Source: Antiquaquibacter soli
Lineage (GTDB): Bacteria; Actinomycetota; Actinomycetes; Actinomycetales; Microbacteriaceae
Direction: 5' to 3'
Length of the DNA: 64,000 nt
Assembly: GCF_030580675.1 (NCBI RefSeq)
Contig: NZ_JAUQUB010000001.1
Span: forward strand, 1,116,001-1,180,000
Shown: piece after piece, positions 7,699-16,351 of the stretch
How positions within the stretch are numbered: position 1 is the first letter of the stretch
Layout: every line of letters begins with the position of its first letter
Position numbers and translations under genes: made by a program
Notes under the pieces: generated by a model
Seen by the model: the letters and a program-made list of their open reading frames with translations, nothing else
Database searches by the model: none
What the model was told of the DNA's origin: nothing

Positions 7699-8502
7699 TC
7701 ACTCGCCGAGGACGACCAGCCGCTCCGCCGTCGCTCGCGCGAGCTCGGTGAGCGCCGCGACGTCGATGGATGACCCGGTCGCCTCAGTCCTGACAGCGAC
7801 GTTCGCGTAGTGCAGGTCGATGACGACCGATACGTCCGATGGGCGGTTCTCGGTCCAGGCGACTGTCTCCACGCCGGGGATGTCGAGATCGATCGGGAGC
7901 GGGGTCACGTCGACTTCCTCGACAGTCCCGTCATCCTTCTCGACGGTGTAGCTCGGACAGCGGTTGAGTGCACCCCGGATCATCCCGGGGTAGCGACCCG
8001 AGTCCAGGCCGCGATCGGAGAGCCGAGCCACCTGGGTGACCGTGACGGCCCCGGTCGCGCTCAGCACATCGAGTACCGACTCGTCGTAGTAACCAGTGGA
8101 TTGCGATTGAGGTGCGATCGGCGCTCGACTGATCGCGAAGACGCAGGCCTGCGGGCTGCCTCCTGCGAGATAGAAGTCTTCCGTCGCCTCGGCCTCCCAG
8201 TCTTCGACGGATGAGACGCTCGAATCGACGGGCCCGAGAGCGGCGCCGAGCGCGGCGACCTCGGCCGCGGTGCCGGCGGCGACACGGACGTTATCCAGCC
8301 CGAGGCAGGGTTGCCCGCACTCCGCCTCCGGAAAGTCATAGCTGAACGACTCCGTCGGCTTCGGCGCGAACGCGACAAGCACGAGCACGAGCCCGACGAT
8401 GAGGGCGACTCCGGCCGCGAGGGCGATGAGCAGGATGGCGAGGATGTCGCGGCCGCCGTCGCTGGGTCCCGTCCCCGCGGGAACCGGCTGAGGGTTCGTC
8501 AT
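7699..8502 (-). CDS. Membrane-anchored extracytoplasmic protein, paralogue of the 386-residue protein
   Basis: A 267-residue protein: short cytoplasmic N-terminus, one helix (about 21-47, LLIALAAGVALIVGLVLVLVAF), then an outer domain with four cysteines (AECGQPC, QACVF, NRCPSY). The segment C-P-S-Y-x-V ... D-V-T-P-L-P ... V-A-W-T-E matches in order C-T-G-Y-x-I ... D-V-T-P-M-P ... V-G-W-V-E of the gene at 4831-5991, and both end in a helix rich in Ala and Glu. They appear to be diverged copies. It is convergent with the lipase gene, with only four bases between the stops. Function unknown. Confidence 0.65.
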   Translation of the reverse strand: MTNPQPVPAGTGPSDGGRDILAILLIALAAGVALIVGLVLVLVAFAPKPTESFSYDFPEAECGQPCLGLDNVRVAAGTAAEVAALGAALGPVDSSVSSVEDWEAEATEDFYLAGGSPQACVFAISRAPIAPQSQSTGYYDESVLDVLSATGAVTVTQVARLSDRGLDSGRYPGMIRGALNRCPSYTVEKDDGTVEEVDVTPLPIDLDIPGVETVAWTENRPSDVSVVIDLHYANVAVRTEATGSSIDVAALTELARATAERLVVLGE

Positions 8503-8515
8503 GTGCGCGACAGTA

Positions 8516-9283
8516 TCAGCCGGTTCTGCTCCCCACCATCACCCGCTCGGGGGCGTCCGCGACCGACGTGATGCTCGTGATCGTCGCGAACCCGGCGTCG
8601 AGGAGGTTCGCGTCGCTGCCCGGATCCTGGTCCGCAGGGAAGTCGGCGACGGAGAGCCGCACACCGCCCTCCTCGCCCGATCCGGGGGCGGTCATCGTCG
8701 TCTGCACGATGCCGAAGTGAGCGAGGGGTGCCTCGCGCAGCTCGCACGGCTCGACGGTGTTCGGCACGTTGAGGTTGTAGACCGTTCCGGTCGGGGCGTC
8801 CAGGATGAGGGGCAGCACGCGCTCGATGAGGGGAGCCGCAGCGCTCCAGTGCTCGACGAGCGGGTCCATGCCGACATCGAGTGACACCGCGAGCCCGCGC
8901 GCTCCGTTCACTCCGGCGGTGAGTGCTGCCCCGACCGTGCCCGAGTGCAGGATGGCTCGACCCACGTTGGCTCCCCGGTTGATCCCGGACAGGACGAGGT
9001 CGGGTACCGCCCCGAAGGCGCCGTGTGCCGCGACGAGGGCGATGAGGCCGGGAGCCGCGTCCACTGCGAACGCGCGGGCGTCGGGCAGCGAGTCGAGTCG
9101 TTGGGGGGCGAAGCGGATGCTGCCGTCCTCGTGCGTGCCGAGGATGGAGGCGCTTGCTCCGCTCGACTGGGAGCGGGGTGCCGCGACCGTGACATCCAGT
9201 CCGAGCCCCATGGCGACCCGGGCGAGCTCGCACAGACCGGGCGACGAGATCCCGTCGTCGTTGGTGATGAGGACCGCCGTCAC
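8516..9283 (-). CDS. surE: 5'/3'-nucleotidase SurE
   Basis: A 255-residue protein with the SurE signature: TNDDGISSPG at the N-terminus (metal-binding Asp-Asp), AAPRSQSSGAS (Ser ligand), and LVLSGINRGANVG (Asn ligand). SurE is a metal-dependent phosphatase acting on nucleoside monophosphates and polyphosphate, linked to stationary-phase survival. The GTG at 9283 overlaps the stop of the upstream kinase gene by four bases, so the two are cotranscribed and probably translationally coupled. Pairing with a PfkB kinase is not a standard arrangement I know. Confidence 0.9.
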   Translation of the reverse strand: MTAVLITNDDGISSPGLCELARVAMGLGLDVTVAAPRSQSSGASASILGTHEDGSIRFAPQRLDSLPDARAFAVDAAPGLIALVAAHGAFGAVPDLVLSGINRGANVGRAILHSGTVGAALTAGVNGARGLAVSLDVGMDPLVEHWSAAAPLIERVLPLILDAPTGTVYNLNVPNTVEPCELREAPLAHFGIVQTTMTAPGSGEEGGVRLSVADFPADQDPGSDANLLDAGFATITSITSVADAPERVMVGSRTG

Positions 9284-10260
9284 GACGGCTCCACCCGTCG
9301 GGCGAGCTCGACCGGGCTGAGGCTCGACGCAGCGGTCGGCCCCGCGACGTCCCGGATGCTCACGAGCTGGCGGAACTTGGCTATCGTCTCGGCGTCGCCC
9401 GTGCCGAGACCGTGCCGTGTGACGTTGAGGGCCCCGGCCGCCGCCCCGAGCACGACGGCGTCGCGCGCGGTGCCGCCCGCGCTGAGGGATGCGGCGATTC
9501 CCGCGGTGAGGGAGTCGCCCGCGCCACGGTGGTCGGCGACCTCCATCGTCGGGGTCGACACCTCGCTGAGCACGCCGTCCGCGAGCATGAGCAGCGGCTT
9601 GTCGGCCCGCGTGACGACCACGACCGCGACTCCGGCGTCGTGGATGGAGCGCATCGCGGCGATGATCTCCTCGGTTGTCGACTCCTCGATCCGTCCGTCG
9701 GCGACGAGCTCCTCGTCGCTCACCTTGACCAGGTGGGCGCCGCCGGCGACCGCGGCGTCCAGCCGGTCGCCGGCGAGGTCGACGACGACCCGCCGCCCCG
9801 CGGTCTTCATATCCGCGGACAGCCTTCGGTAGACGTCCGCGGGAAGAGCGTCCTGGCTCGCGGGTCCGGACAGGATGACCAGGCTCGCGTCGAGGCCCGC
9901 CCCGAGAACCTCGCCGTACACCTCGTCGAGGACATGCCGGGAGAGCGGGTCGCCGCCGGTCTCGATGACGGCGCGCCGCTCGCCGTCCCGCCGATCGTGG
10001 ACGTAGACGCCGCCACGGCCGGGTCGCTCGACTGCGACGACGTCGATGCCCTCGTCTCGCAGCAAGTGGAGCAGGATGCGCCCGCTTTCGCCCGTGAGGA
10101 CGCAGCACATGGTCACCTCGACGCCGAGCCGTCTGAGCATCCGCGCCTGCCAGACGCCCTGCCCGCCGGCGTGGACGTGGACGTCGCCGTCGTCGCTGCC
10201 GGAGTGGCCCTCCACCGTGACGGTGAGAACAGGGGATGGTGCGAAGATCACCACGCTCAT
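9280..10260 (-). CDS. PfkB-family sugar kinase (1-phosphofructokinase-like)
   Basis: A 326-residue ribokinase-fold kinase. It has the N-terminal G-G-Q-G motif (AGGQGVWQARML), which resembles the GG-x-N motif of 1-phosphofructokinases with Gln in place of the usual Asn, and the C-terminal signature DHRGAGDSLTAGI with the catalytic aspartate. Substrate is open: fructose-1-phosphate, tagatose-6-phosphate or another phosphosugar are possible. The minus strand has TAGCGT (10272-10267) six bases before the ATG, indicating a leaderless start. It heads an operon with surE. Confidence 0.75.
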   Translation of the reverse strand: MSVVIFAPSPVLTVTVEGHSGSDDGDVHVHAGGQGVWQARMLRRLGVEVTMCCVLTGESGRILLHLLRDEGIDVVAVERPGRGGVYVHDRRDGERRAVIETGGDPLSRHVLDEVYGEVLGAGLDASLVILSGPASQDALPADVYRRLSADMKTAGRRVVVDLAGDRLDAAVAGGAHLVKVSDEELVADGRIEESTTEEIIAAMRSIHDAGVAVVVVTRADKPLLMLADGVLSEVSTPTMEVADHRGAGDSLTAGIAASLSAGGTARDAVVLGAAAGALNVTRHGLGTGDAETIAKFRQLVSIRDVAGPTAASSLSPVELARRVEPS

Positions 10261-10388
10261 GACCTCACGCTAGGTCGGCGGTGGCTGGGAGTTCGAGGGC
10301 TTGCGGGCGGGAATACTGGGAGGGTATGCCCGGTTGGGTACACTGTTCAATGCAAACGCATGGAAATAATCAGCACCGGGAGCACACA

Positions 10389-11594
10389 ATGCAGTTCGGC
10401 ATCTTCTCCGTCAGTGACATCACCACTGACCCCACCACCGGCACGACCCCGAGCGAGGCCGAGCGCATCAAGGCGATCGTGACGATCGCGAAGAAGGCGG
10501 AGGAGGTCGGGCTCGACGTCTTCGCACTGGGTGAGCACCACAACCCGCCGTTCTTCTCCTCGAGCCCGACGACGACGCTCGCGTATATCGCCGCGCAGAC
10601 GAGCACTCTGCAGCTGTCGACGGCCACGACCCTCGTCACGACCAACGACCCCGTGAAGGTCGCCGAGGACTACGCGATGCTCCAGCACCTCTCCGACGGC
10701 CGCATCGACCTCATGATGGGTCGCGGCAACACGGGCCCGGTCTACCCGTGGTTCGGCAAGGACATCCGCGACAGCATCGAGCTCGCGATCGAGAACTACG
10801 CGCTCCTGCGCCGCCTGTGGAGCGAGGACGTCGTGGACTGGCAGGGCAAGTACCGCACGCCCCTGCAGGGCTTCACGTCGACCCCGCGCCCGCTCGACGG
10901 AGTGGCGCCCTTCGTCTGGCACGGCTCCATCCGCACCCCGGAGATCGCCGAGCAGGCCGCCTACTACGGCGACGGGTTCTTCGCGAACAACATCTTCTGG
11001 CCGAAGGAGCACTACATGCGCCTCATCGCCTACTACCGCCAGCGCTTCGAGCACTACGGGCACGGCACCGCGGCTCAGGCGATCGTCGGCCTCGGCGGCC
11101 AGGCGTTCATCCGCCCGAAGTCGCAGGACGCATGGACCGAGTTCCGCCCGTACTTCGACAACGCACCGGTGTACGGCCACGGCCCGTCGATGGAGGACTT
11201 CACCGAGCAGACCCCGCTCACCGTGGGAAGCCCGCAGCAGGTGATCGACCGGTACGCCGCGATGCGCGACTACTACGGCGACTACCAGCGCCAGCTGTTC
11301 CTCGTCGACCACGCGGGCCTCCCGCTCAAGACGGTCCTCGAGCAGCTCGACATCCTCGGCGAGGAGGTCGTGCCCGTTCTCCGCAAGGAGCTTGCCAAGG
11401 ACCGCCCGGCGGACGTCCCGGATGCCCCGACCCACGCCTCGCTCGTCGCGAAGGCGTACAACGGCGGGCCCGCGCGCGAGGCGCGGCCCAACGCGAACCG
11501 CGGGGACAACCTCTCCGGCGACCGCCCGTATCAGGACTCCGCGGCTCCCGCGGGAGCATCCTTCGGCCTCGCCGCAACCCGGAAGGGGAACTGA
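10389..11594 (+). CDS. LLM-class FMN-dependent oxidoreductase, CE1758 family
   Basis: A 401-residue luciferase-like monooxygenase. The TIM-barrel start MQFGIFSVSDIT, the block FALGEHHNPPFFSSSP, DLMMGRGNTGPVYPWFG and the later TVGSPQQVIDRYA are typical. Followed at once by an FMN reductase, it fits the paired CE1758/CE1759 families named from Corynebacterium efficiens, where the reductase is thought to supply reduced FMN to the oxygenase. The substrate is unknown. The C-terminal 50 residues are hydrophilic and possibly flexible. The ATG at 10389 is chosen because the barrel begins there; GGGAG lies upstream, and TACACT (about 10338) may be the -10 box. Confidence 0.85.
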   Translation: MQFGIFSVSDITTDPTTGTTPSEAERIKAIVTIAKKAEEVGLDVFALGEHHNPPFFSSSPTTTLAYIAAQTSTLQLSTATTLVTTNDPVKVAEDYAMLQHLSDGRIDLMMGRGNTGPVYPWFGKDIRDSIELAIENYALLRRLWSEDVVDWQGKYRTPLQGFTSTPRPLDGVAPFVWHGSIRTPEIAEQAAYYGDGFFANNIFWPKEHYMRLIAYYRQRFEHYGHGTAAQAIVGLGGQAFIRPKSQDAWTEFRPYFDNAPVYGHGPSMEDFTEQTPLTVGSPQQVIDRYAAMRDYYGDYQRQLFLVDHAGLPLKTVLEQLDILGEEVVPVLRKELAKDRPADVPDAPTHASLVAKAYNGGPAREARPNANRGDNLSGDRPYQDSAAPAGASFGLAATRKGN

Positions 11595-11595
11595 C

Positions 11596-12216
11596 ATGAC
11601 CACCACGCGAAAGCTCGCCGTCGTCTCGGCGGGCCTCAGCCAGCCCTCGTCGACGCGCTTGCTCGCCGACCGCATCTCCGCCGCGACCACCGCTGCCCTT
11701 CGTGAGCAGGGCATCGAGGTGGAGGTCACCACGATCGAGCTGCGCGACCTCGCGCAGGACATCACCAACAACCTGCTGACCGGGTTCGCGCCGCCGAAGC
11801 TCGAGTCCGCGATCGAGTCGGTGACGACCGCCGACGGCCTCATCGCCGTCACGCCGATCTTCACCACGAGCTACAGCGGCTTGTTCAAGTCGTTCATCGA
11901 CGTTCTCGACCCGCAGTCGGTCACCGGGCTTCCCGTGCTCCTCGGCGCGACCGGTGGCACCGAGCGCCACTCGCTCGCGATCGACTACGCCATGCGCCCG
12001 CTCTTCACGTACCTGCACGCCGTGCCCGTGCCGACGGGCGTGTACGCGGCGTCGAGCGACTGGGGGAGCGCCGAGGATGCCCTCCCCGGTCGTATCGAGC
12101 GCGCGGCGGGCGAGCTCGCGGCGCTCGTCGCGGTCTCCGACCGCTCCCAGCAGGTGCGCGACCCCTTCGCCCTCCCCGAGGGCTTCAGCCCCGTCGGCAG
12201 CTTCGGGGCTCAGTAG
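11596..12216 (+). CDS. FMN reductase partner of the LLM oxidoreductase, CE1759 family
   Basis: A 206-residue flavodoxin-fold NAD(P)H:FMN reductase. It has the N-terminal beta strand and phosphate loop (LAVVSAGLSQPSSTRLLAD), the middle block ITPIF-type (AVTPIFTTSYSGLFKSFID) and GATGGTERHSLAID. It starts two bases after the oxidoreductase stop, behind GGAAGGGG, so the two are one operon and probably work as a two-component monooxygenase. No helper or substrate-import gene lies beside them. Confidence 0.85.
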   Translation: MTTTRKLAVVSAGLSQPSSTRLLADRISAATTAALREQGIEVEVTTIELRDLAQDITNNLLTGFAPPKLESAIESVTTADGLIAVTPIFTTSYSGLFKSFIDVLDPQSVTGLPVLLGATGGTERHSLAIDYAMRPLFTYLHAVPVPTGVYAASSDWGSAEDALPGRIERAAGELAALVAVSDRSQQVRDPFALPEGFSPVGSFGAQ

Positions 12217-12228
12217 TCAGTAGGGGGA

Positions 12229-12267
12229 GGCGCGAGTCCTAGCCGCTCTTGCGGCGGAACTCGCGCT
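12229..12267. terminator. Bidirectional terminator-like hairpin with stop codon inside
   Basis: Outer arms GCGCGAGT (12230-12237) and ACTCGCGC (12259-12266) pair perfectly; inside them GCCGC (12242-12246) and GCGGC (12251-12255) form a second stem with loop TCTT. It lies between the convergent FMN reductase and DedA genes and includes the DedA stop codon. There is no T tract, so efficiency is uncertain. Confidence 0.5.
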
Positions 12268-12415
12268 TCCCGCCCGCCTTCTCGTGCTTGCCGTGGATCG
12301 CGGAGTCCCCCTCCACACCGCCCGGGTGCGACTGCGCGCCCTGCTTCTTGCGCTCGAGGGCCTCGCGGAACTTGCGCTTGGTGTCCTCGTCCGTCTTCGG
12401 CTTGTCGGAATCCAT
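12239..12415 (-). CDS. DUF5302 small protein, possible separate in-frame nested gene
   Basis: Reading from the internal ATG at 12415 gives 58 residues, which is the usual size of free DUF5302 proteins, ending in the typical REFRRKSG. On the minus strand TACGCT (12427-12422) lies exactly six bases before that ATG, the spacing seen for leaderless genes elsewhere in this window. So the tail could be expressed alone as well as fused to the DedA protein. Function of DUF5302 is unknown; it is small, basic and soluble. Alternatively the hexamer is chance and only the fusion is made. Confidence 0.5.
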   Translation of the reverse strand: MDSDKPKTDEDTKRKFREALERKKQGAQSHPGGVEGDSAIHGKHEKAGGKREFRRKSG

Positions 12416-13006
12416 ACCCCGAGCGTAGGCGATCCGCGCCGTGACGGCATCGATGCCGACCCCGAGCGCGATGGCGACGGCCACCGAGACGACGACCGCG
12501 AGGATCGGGTTCGCCGAGAGCCACGCGCCGAAGAGCGCCCCGACGATGCTGTTGTAGACGGCCCAGCCGAGTCCCGCGAGCACCGTCAACGGCAGGTAGC
12601 GCCCATACGGGAACCCGGTCGCGCCGGCGGTGAGATTGGCGGCGATCCGCGCGAACGGGATGTACCGAGCCGTGAGGATCAGCGAGGCCGGCCGTATCTC
12701 GAGCGCGCGCCGCGCGTACCCGATCGCCCTCGAGACCTTCGGCCCTCGCATCCAGCGCCATCGCTCCGTGCCGATGCGCCGCCCCAGCCAGAAGCACGCG
12801 TTGTCGCCGACGATCGCGCCGAGCCAGGCGATGGGGATCAGCAGCCACAGCGAGGGATGCCCGGTGGAGAGCGACAGCGACGCGAGCGCCACGACGACGG
12901 TCTCGCTCGGCAGGACCACCGTGAACGCGTCGGCGACGACGAGCACGAAGACCCCTGCGTAGAGCCACGGTCCGGCCGCGGCCAGCAACGCGGTCAGGGC
13001 ATCCAT
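12239..13006 (-). CDS. DedA-family membrane protein with in-frame DUF5302 C-terminal extension
   Basis: A 255-residue frame. Residues 1-197 are a DedA/SNARE-associated membrane protein with about five helices and the family blocks [21 protein letters not shown], and [16 protein letters not shown]; DedA proteins act as lipid (for example undecaprenyl phosphate) transporters. Residues 198-255 begin with Met and form a highly charged tail ([15 protein letters not shown] ... [18 protein letters not shown]) that matches the free-standing small DUF5302 family. No stop separates the two parts. The tail may be a fusion or a separate gene read from its own ATG at 12415 (see next entry). Confidence 0.8.
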   Translation of the reverse strand: MDALTALLAAAGPWLYAGVFVLVVADAFTVVLPSETVVVALASLSLSTGHPSLWLLIPIAWLGAIVGDNACFWLGRRIGTERWRWMRGPKVSRAIGYARRALEIRPASLILTARYIPFARIAANLTAGATGFPYGRYLPLTVLAGLGWAVYNSIVGALFGAWLSANPILAVVVSVAVAIALGVGIDAVTARIAYARGMDSDKPKTDEDTKRKFREALERKKQGAQSHPGGVEGDSAIHGKHEKAGGKREFRRKSG

Positions 13007-13043
13007 ACTGCGGTTCTAGCGAGGCGAGATGAACAATGGGTGC

Positions 13044-13682
13044 ATGCGCTTTCTCGCGGTAGGGCTCGCGGCGGTCGTTCTGCTCGCCGGGTGCACTCTC
13101 TACCGCCCGCTACCGGAGCCCCTGGGCTCGGACGAGATTCGCGAGCTCGTGCAGCAGCAACGCCGCGAGTACTGGGCGGAGCTCGCTCCGGGAGAGCCCT
13201 ACCCGGAGGTCGAGGTCGTCGACGTCCTGCCGGCCGACGAGGCGTGGCCGCGCGTGATGGAGTGTGTCGACGCGCTCGAGATCCCCGGCGTGAGCCGCTC
13301 CGGCGGCGGCCTCCAGGTGGTGGAGGGCGCGGACCAGCACGCGCTCGAGGTCGCGATCTTCCGGTGCTACGAGGCCTACCCGCCCGACTACTCCGACCCG
13401 ACGGTGTGGGGCTTCCTGAGCGAGGACGAGCGCGAGTACCTCTGGCAGTACTTCGACGGCTTCCTCGTGCCGTGCCTCATCCTGCACGGATACTCCGTTC
13501 ACGGGATGCCCGGCCGTGAGTCCTTCCTCGCCAGCGAGTACCTCGCCTGGGAACCGTACGGAACCCTCACTCCCGCGCCGCTCACTCCGCAGGAGTGGCA
13601 GTGGCTTGATGCGCAATGCCCGCCACCGCCGCTTCTGCGGCAGTGGCTGTGGCGGCCGGACGGGTCGGATGAGGCGCCCTAG
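13044..13682 (+). CDS. Lipoprotein, function unknown
   Basis: A 212-residue protein with a lipoprotein signal (MRFLAVGLAAVVLLAGC, lipobox LAGC). The mature part is acidic, rich in Tyr, Trp and Pro (EREYLWQYFDGFLVPCLI) and has five more cysteines or so that could form disulfides outside the cell. I do not recognise the family. ATG 13044 gives a standard signal peptide; ATG 13029 would add MNNGC ahead of it and is less likely. It is divergent from the DedA gene. Confidence 0.65.
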   Translation: MRFLAVGLAAVVLLAGCTLYRPLPEPLGSDEIRELVQQQRREYWAELAPGEPYPEVEVVDVLPADEAWPRVMECVDALEIPGVSRSGGGLQVVEGADQHALEVAIFRCYEAYPPDYSDPTVWGFLSEDEREYLWQYFDGFLVPCLILHGYSVHGMPGRESFLASEYLAWEPYGTLTPAPLTPQEWQWLDAQCPPPPLLRQWLWRPDGSDEAP

Positions 13683-13702
13683 GCCCCGACGCGCCGCGCT
13701 GC

Positions 13703-13936
13703 TAGAATCATTCAGGTTGTTCTGGTGCATCGGTACCATGGCAACCGGAGCAGGCTGGCAAGAAGCTGGTCACCGGTGGTGAACTTCCGAGTCGTTCGGA
13801 GCTTTTCTACTGTTGGCCAGACACGCGCCGCCCCTCTAGGCACGCGCGGTACGCACGCGTCCTCCTGCCCGCTCCTGCTCCGTGTACGAGTCGTGCACCA
13901 CACGGGTGTGCGACGGTAAACAAAGGAGAAAGCCCC
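13703..13936 (+). promoter_or_regulatory. pnp promoter and 220-base leader
   Basis: TAGAAT at 13703-13708 is a near-consensus -10 box. The transcript would carry a leader of about 220 bases before the pnp start at 13937. Besides the hairpin annotated separately, the leader has a short stem TTCCGA/TCGGAG (13785-13801) followed by CTTTT, which looks like an attenuator, and ends in AAAGGAG before the TTG start. PNPase commonly autoregulates through its leader in other bacteria; here that is inferred. Confidence 0.6.
13735..13806 (+). ncRNA. Probable Actino-pnp RNA element
   Basis: Directly upstream of a PNPase gene in an actinobacterium, this leader segment folds as a bulged hairpin: ACC (13735-13737) with GGT (13778-13780), ACCGG (13744-13748) with CCGGT (13773-13777), and an internal GC-rich apex. 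A conserved 5'-UTR structure called the actino-pnp motif has been reported at this position in actinobacteria. Identity rests on position and a bulged-hairpin shape; I could not run a covariance search. Confidence 0.5.
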
Positions 13937-16216
13937 TTGGAGGGTCCCGAAATCAAGTTCGCCGAAGCCGTCATCGACAACGGCAAGTTCGGCACGCGCA
14001 CCGTCCGGTTCGAGACCGGTCGGCTCGCGCAGCAGGCCCAGGGCGCGGTCGCCGCGTACCTCGACGAGGACACCATGCTCCTCTCGGCCACGTCCGCCAG
14101 CAAGCAACCCCGCGACGGCTTCGACTTCTTCCCCCTGACGGTGGACGTCGAGGAGCGCTCGTACGCCGCCGGCAAGATCCCCGGCAGCTTCTTCCGCCGC
14201 GAGGGCCGCCCGTCGACCGAGGCCATCCTCGTCTGCCGCCTCATCGACCGGCCGTTGCGCCCGACGTTCGTCGAGGGCCTCCGCAACGAGGTCCAGATCG
14301 TCATCACGGTGCTCTCGATCGCGCCCGACGAGTTCTACGACGCGCTCGCCATCAACGCGGCCTCGGCGTCGACGCAGATCTCCGGCCTGCCGTTCTACGG
14401 CCCGGTCGCGGGTGTGCGCCTCGCCCTCATCGGCGACCAGTGGGTCGCCTTCCCCAAGTTCTCGCAGCTCGCCGACGCCGTCTTCGACCTCACCGTCGCC
14501 GGGCGCCTCGTGACGGACGCGGACGGCAACGAGGATGTCGCGATCATGATGGTCGAGGCCGAGGCCACCGAGGTCAGCTGGGACCTCATCAAGGGCGGCG
14601 CGACGAAGCCCGACGAGGCCGTCGTGGCCCAGGGGCTCGAGGCATCCAAGCCGTTCCTCCGGGCGCTCATCAAGGCGCAGTCGGAGCTCGCGGCGCAGTC
14701 GGCGAAGCCGATCGCCGAGTACCCGCTGTTCCCGCCGTACACCGACGAGACCTACGACGCCGTCGCGGCGCTGTCCTACGACGAACTCAAGGGCGTGTAC
14801 CAGATCGCCGACAAGCTCAGCCGTCAGGACGCGGATGACGCGCTCAAGGGCCGCGTCAAGGAGGCCATCGCGGCGAAGGTCGCGGCCGAGGAGCTGCCCG
14901 AGTCCGCTCTCTCCGAGGTGAGCGCGGCCTACAAGAGCGTGTCCAAGAAGGTCATGCGCAACCGGGTCCTCACCGAGGGCATCCGCATCGACGGCCGTGG
15001 CCTCGCGGACATCCGCGCACTCGACGCCGAGGTGCAGGTCATCCCGCGCGTGCACGGCTCCGCGATCTTCCAGCGCGGCGAGACGCAGATTCTGGGCGTC
15101 ACCACGCTCAACATGCTCAAGATGGAGCAGCAGATCGACTCGCTCGCGCCGATCACGAAGAAGCGCTACCTGCACCACTACAACTTCCCGCCCTACTCGA
15201 CCGGTGAGACCGGCCGCGTGGGCAGCCCGAAGCGCCGCGAGATCGGGCACGGCTTCCTCGCCGAGCGCGCCCTCGTGCCGGTGCTCCCGAGCCGCGAGGA
15301 GTTCCCGTACGCGATCCGTCAGGTGTCCGAGGCGCTCGGCTCCAACGGCTCGACGTCGATGGGTTCGGTGTGTGCATCCACCCTGTCGCTGCTGAACGCC
15401 GGTGTGCCGCTGCGCGCCCCGGTCGCGGGCATCGCGATGGGCCTCATCTCCGACGAGGTCGATGGCCAGACCCGCTATGCGGCCCTCACCGACATCCTCG
15501 GTGCGGAGGACGCGCTCGGCGACATGGACTTCAAGGTCGCCGGAACGAGCGAGTTCGTCACGGCCATCCAGCTCGACACGAAGCTCGCGGGTCTGCCCTC
15601 GAGCGTTCTCGACGGAGCCCTCAAGCAGGCGAAGGAGGCCCGCACGGCCATCCTCGCGGTGATCAACGCCGCGATCGACGCGCCCGACGAGATGGCGCCG
15701 ACCGCGCCGCGCGTCATCAGCGTTCAGATCCCCGTCGACAAGATCGGTGAGCTCATCGGCCCGAAGGGCAAGACGATCAACCAGATCCAGGATGACACCG
15801 GCGCCGAGATCTCGATCGAGGACGACGGCACCGTCTACATCGGCGCGGTCGACGGCCCGTCGGCGGAAGCGGCCCGTGCGGCCGTCAACGCGATCGCGAA
15901 CCCGCTGAACCCGGAGGTCGGCGAGCGGTTCCTCGGAACCGTCGTCAAGCTCGCGACGTTCGGTGCGTTCGTCTCGCTCACCCCGGGCAAGGACGGCCTC
16001 CTGCACATCAGCGAGGTCCGCAAGCTCGCCGGTGGCAAGCGCGTCGAGAACGTCGAGGACGTGCTCTCGGTCGGCCAGAAGATCCAGGTGGAGATCACCA
16101 AGATCGACGACCGCGGAAAGCTCTCCCTCGCCCCGGTGTCCGAGGAGACGGATGCTGCGGACACCGACAGCTCCGCTGCGGCGTCCGAGGGTCCCGAGGC
16201 TCCCGCCGAGGGCTAG
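13937..16216 (+). CDS. pnp: Polyribonucleotide nucleotidyltransferase (PNPase)
   Basis: A 759-residue phosphorolytic 3'-5' exoribonuclease. Two RNase PH-like halves are visible (first: [19 protein letters not shown]...; second: [23 protein letters not shown] and the catalytic [20 protein letters not shown]), then a KH domain with GPKGKTI near residue 610 and an S1 domain ([17 protein letters not shown]) ending in an acidic tail. The start is a TTG at 13937, supported by AAAGGAG upstream and by the family N-terminus [13 protein letters not shown]. It degrades mRNA and can add tails, often with RNase J, which is also encoded in this window. Confidence 0.96.
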   Translation: MEGPEIKFAEAVIDNGKFGTRTVRFETGRLAQQAQGAVAAYLDEDTMLLSATSASKQPRDGFDFFPLTVDVEERSYAAGKIPGSFFRREGRPSTEAILVCRLIDRPLRPTFVEGLRNEVQIVITVLSIAPDEFYDALAINAASASTQISGLPFYGPVAGVRLALIGDQWVAFPKFSQLADAVFDLTVAGRLVTDADGNEDVAIMMVEAEATEVSWDLIKGGATKPDEAVVAQGLEASKPFLRALIKAQSELAAQSAKPIAEYPLFPPYTDETYDAVAALSYDELKGVYQIADKLSRQDADDALKGRVKEAIAAKVAAEELPESALSEVSAAYKSVSKKVMRNRVLTEGIRIDGRGLADIRALDAEVQVIPRVHGSAIFQRGETQILGVTTLNMLKMEQQIDSLAPITKKRYLHHYNFPPYSTGETGRVGSPKRREIGHGFLAERALVPVLPSREEFPYAIRQVSEALGSNGSTSMGSVCASTLSLLNAGVPLRAPVAGIAMGLISDEVDGQTRYAALTDILGAEDALGDMDFKVAGTSEFVTAIQLDTKLAGLPSSVLDGALKQAKEARTAILAVINAAIDAPDEMAPTAPRVISVQIPVDKIGELIGPKGKTINQIQDDTGAEISIEDDGTVYIGAVDGPSAEAARAAVNAIANPLNPEVGERFLGTVVKLATFGAFVSLTPGKDGLLHISEVRKLAGGKRVENVEDVLSVGQKIQVEITKIDDRGKLSLAPVSEETDAADTDSSAAASEGPEAPAEG

Positions 16217-16231
16217 TCGCCCTTCTGGATC

Positions 16232-16263
16232 GAAGGCCCGTCCCGTTCGCGGGGCGGGCCTTC
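16232..16263 (+). terminator. Terminator after pnp
   Basis: GAAGGCCCGTCCC (16232-16244) pairs with GGGGCGGGCCTTC (16251-16263), 13 pairs including one G-U, loop GTTCGC. The following GTCGTC is not T-rich, so termination may be partial. Confidence 0.7.
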
Positions 16264-16301
16264 GTCGTCAGAGATCCATGCAAACGCACAAAGCTGTCTG
16301 C

Positions 16302-16315
16302 CCCCCAAGTGGGGG
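16302..16315. repeat. CCCCCA-AG-TGGGGG palindrome (copy 1 of 3)
   Basis: The inverted repeat CCCCCA/TGGGGG with two bases between the arms lies in the short gap between the pnp terminator and the small membrane protein gene, 50 bases before its GTG. Near-identical palindromes occur at 18932-18946 and 62160-62173, all in promoter regions. Confidence 0.6.
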
Positions 16316-16351
16316 AGGAGGAGGCGCCGTCACCGCGAATACGGTGATCGG

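Noticed and set aside
13725-13919. 64-codon plus-strand frame in the pnp leader
   Set aside because: It has no ribosome site or family signal and covers the structured leader; a leader peptide is possible but unsupported.
13712-16006. 764-codon open frame on the minus strand
   Set aside because: It is antisense to the certain pnp gene; long shadow frames are expected in high-GC coding DNA, and the product is low-complexity Arg/Glu/Leu-rich.
10351-16290. The 11-mer ATGCAAACGCA at about 10351 and 16278
   Set aside because: Two copies of 11 bases in 64 kb without symmetry or a shared position to a start are too weak to call an operator.
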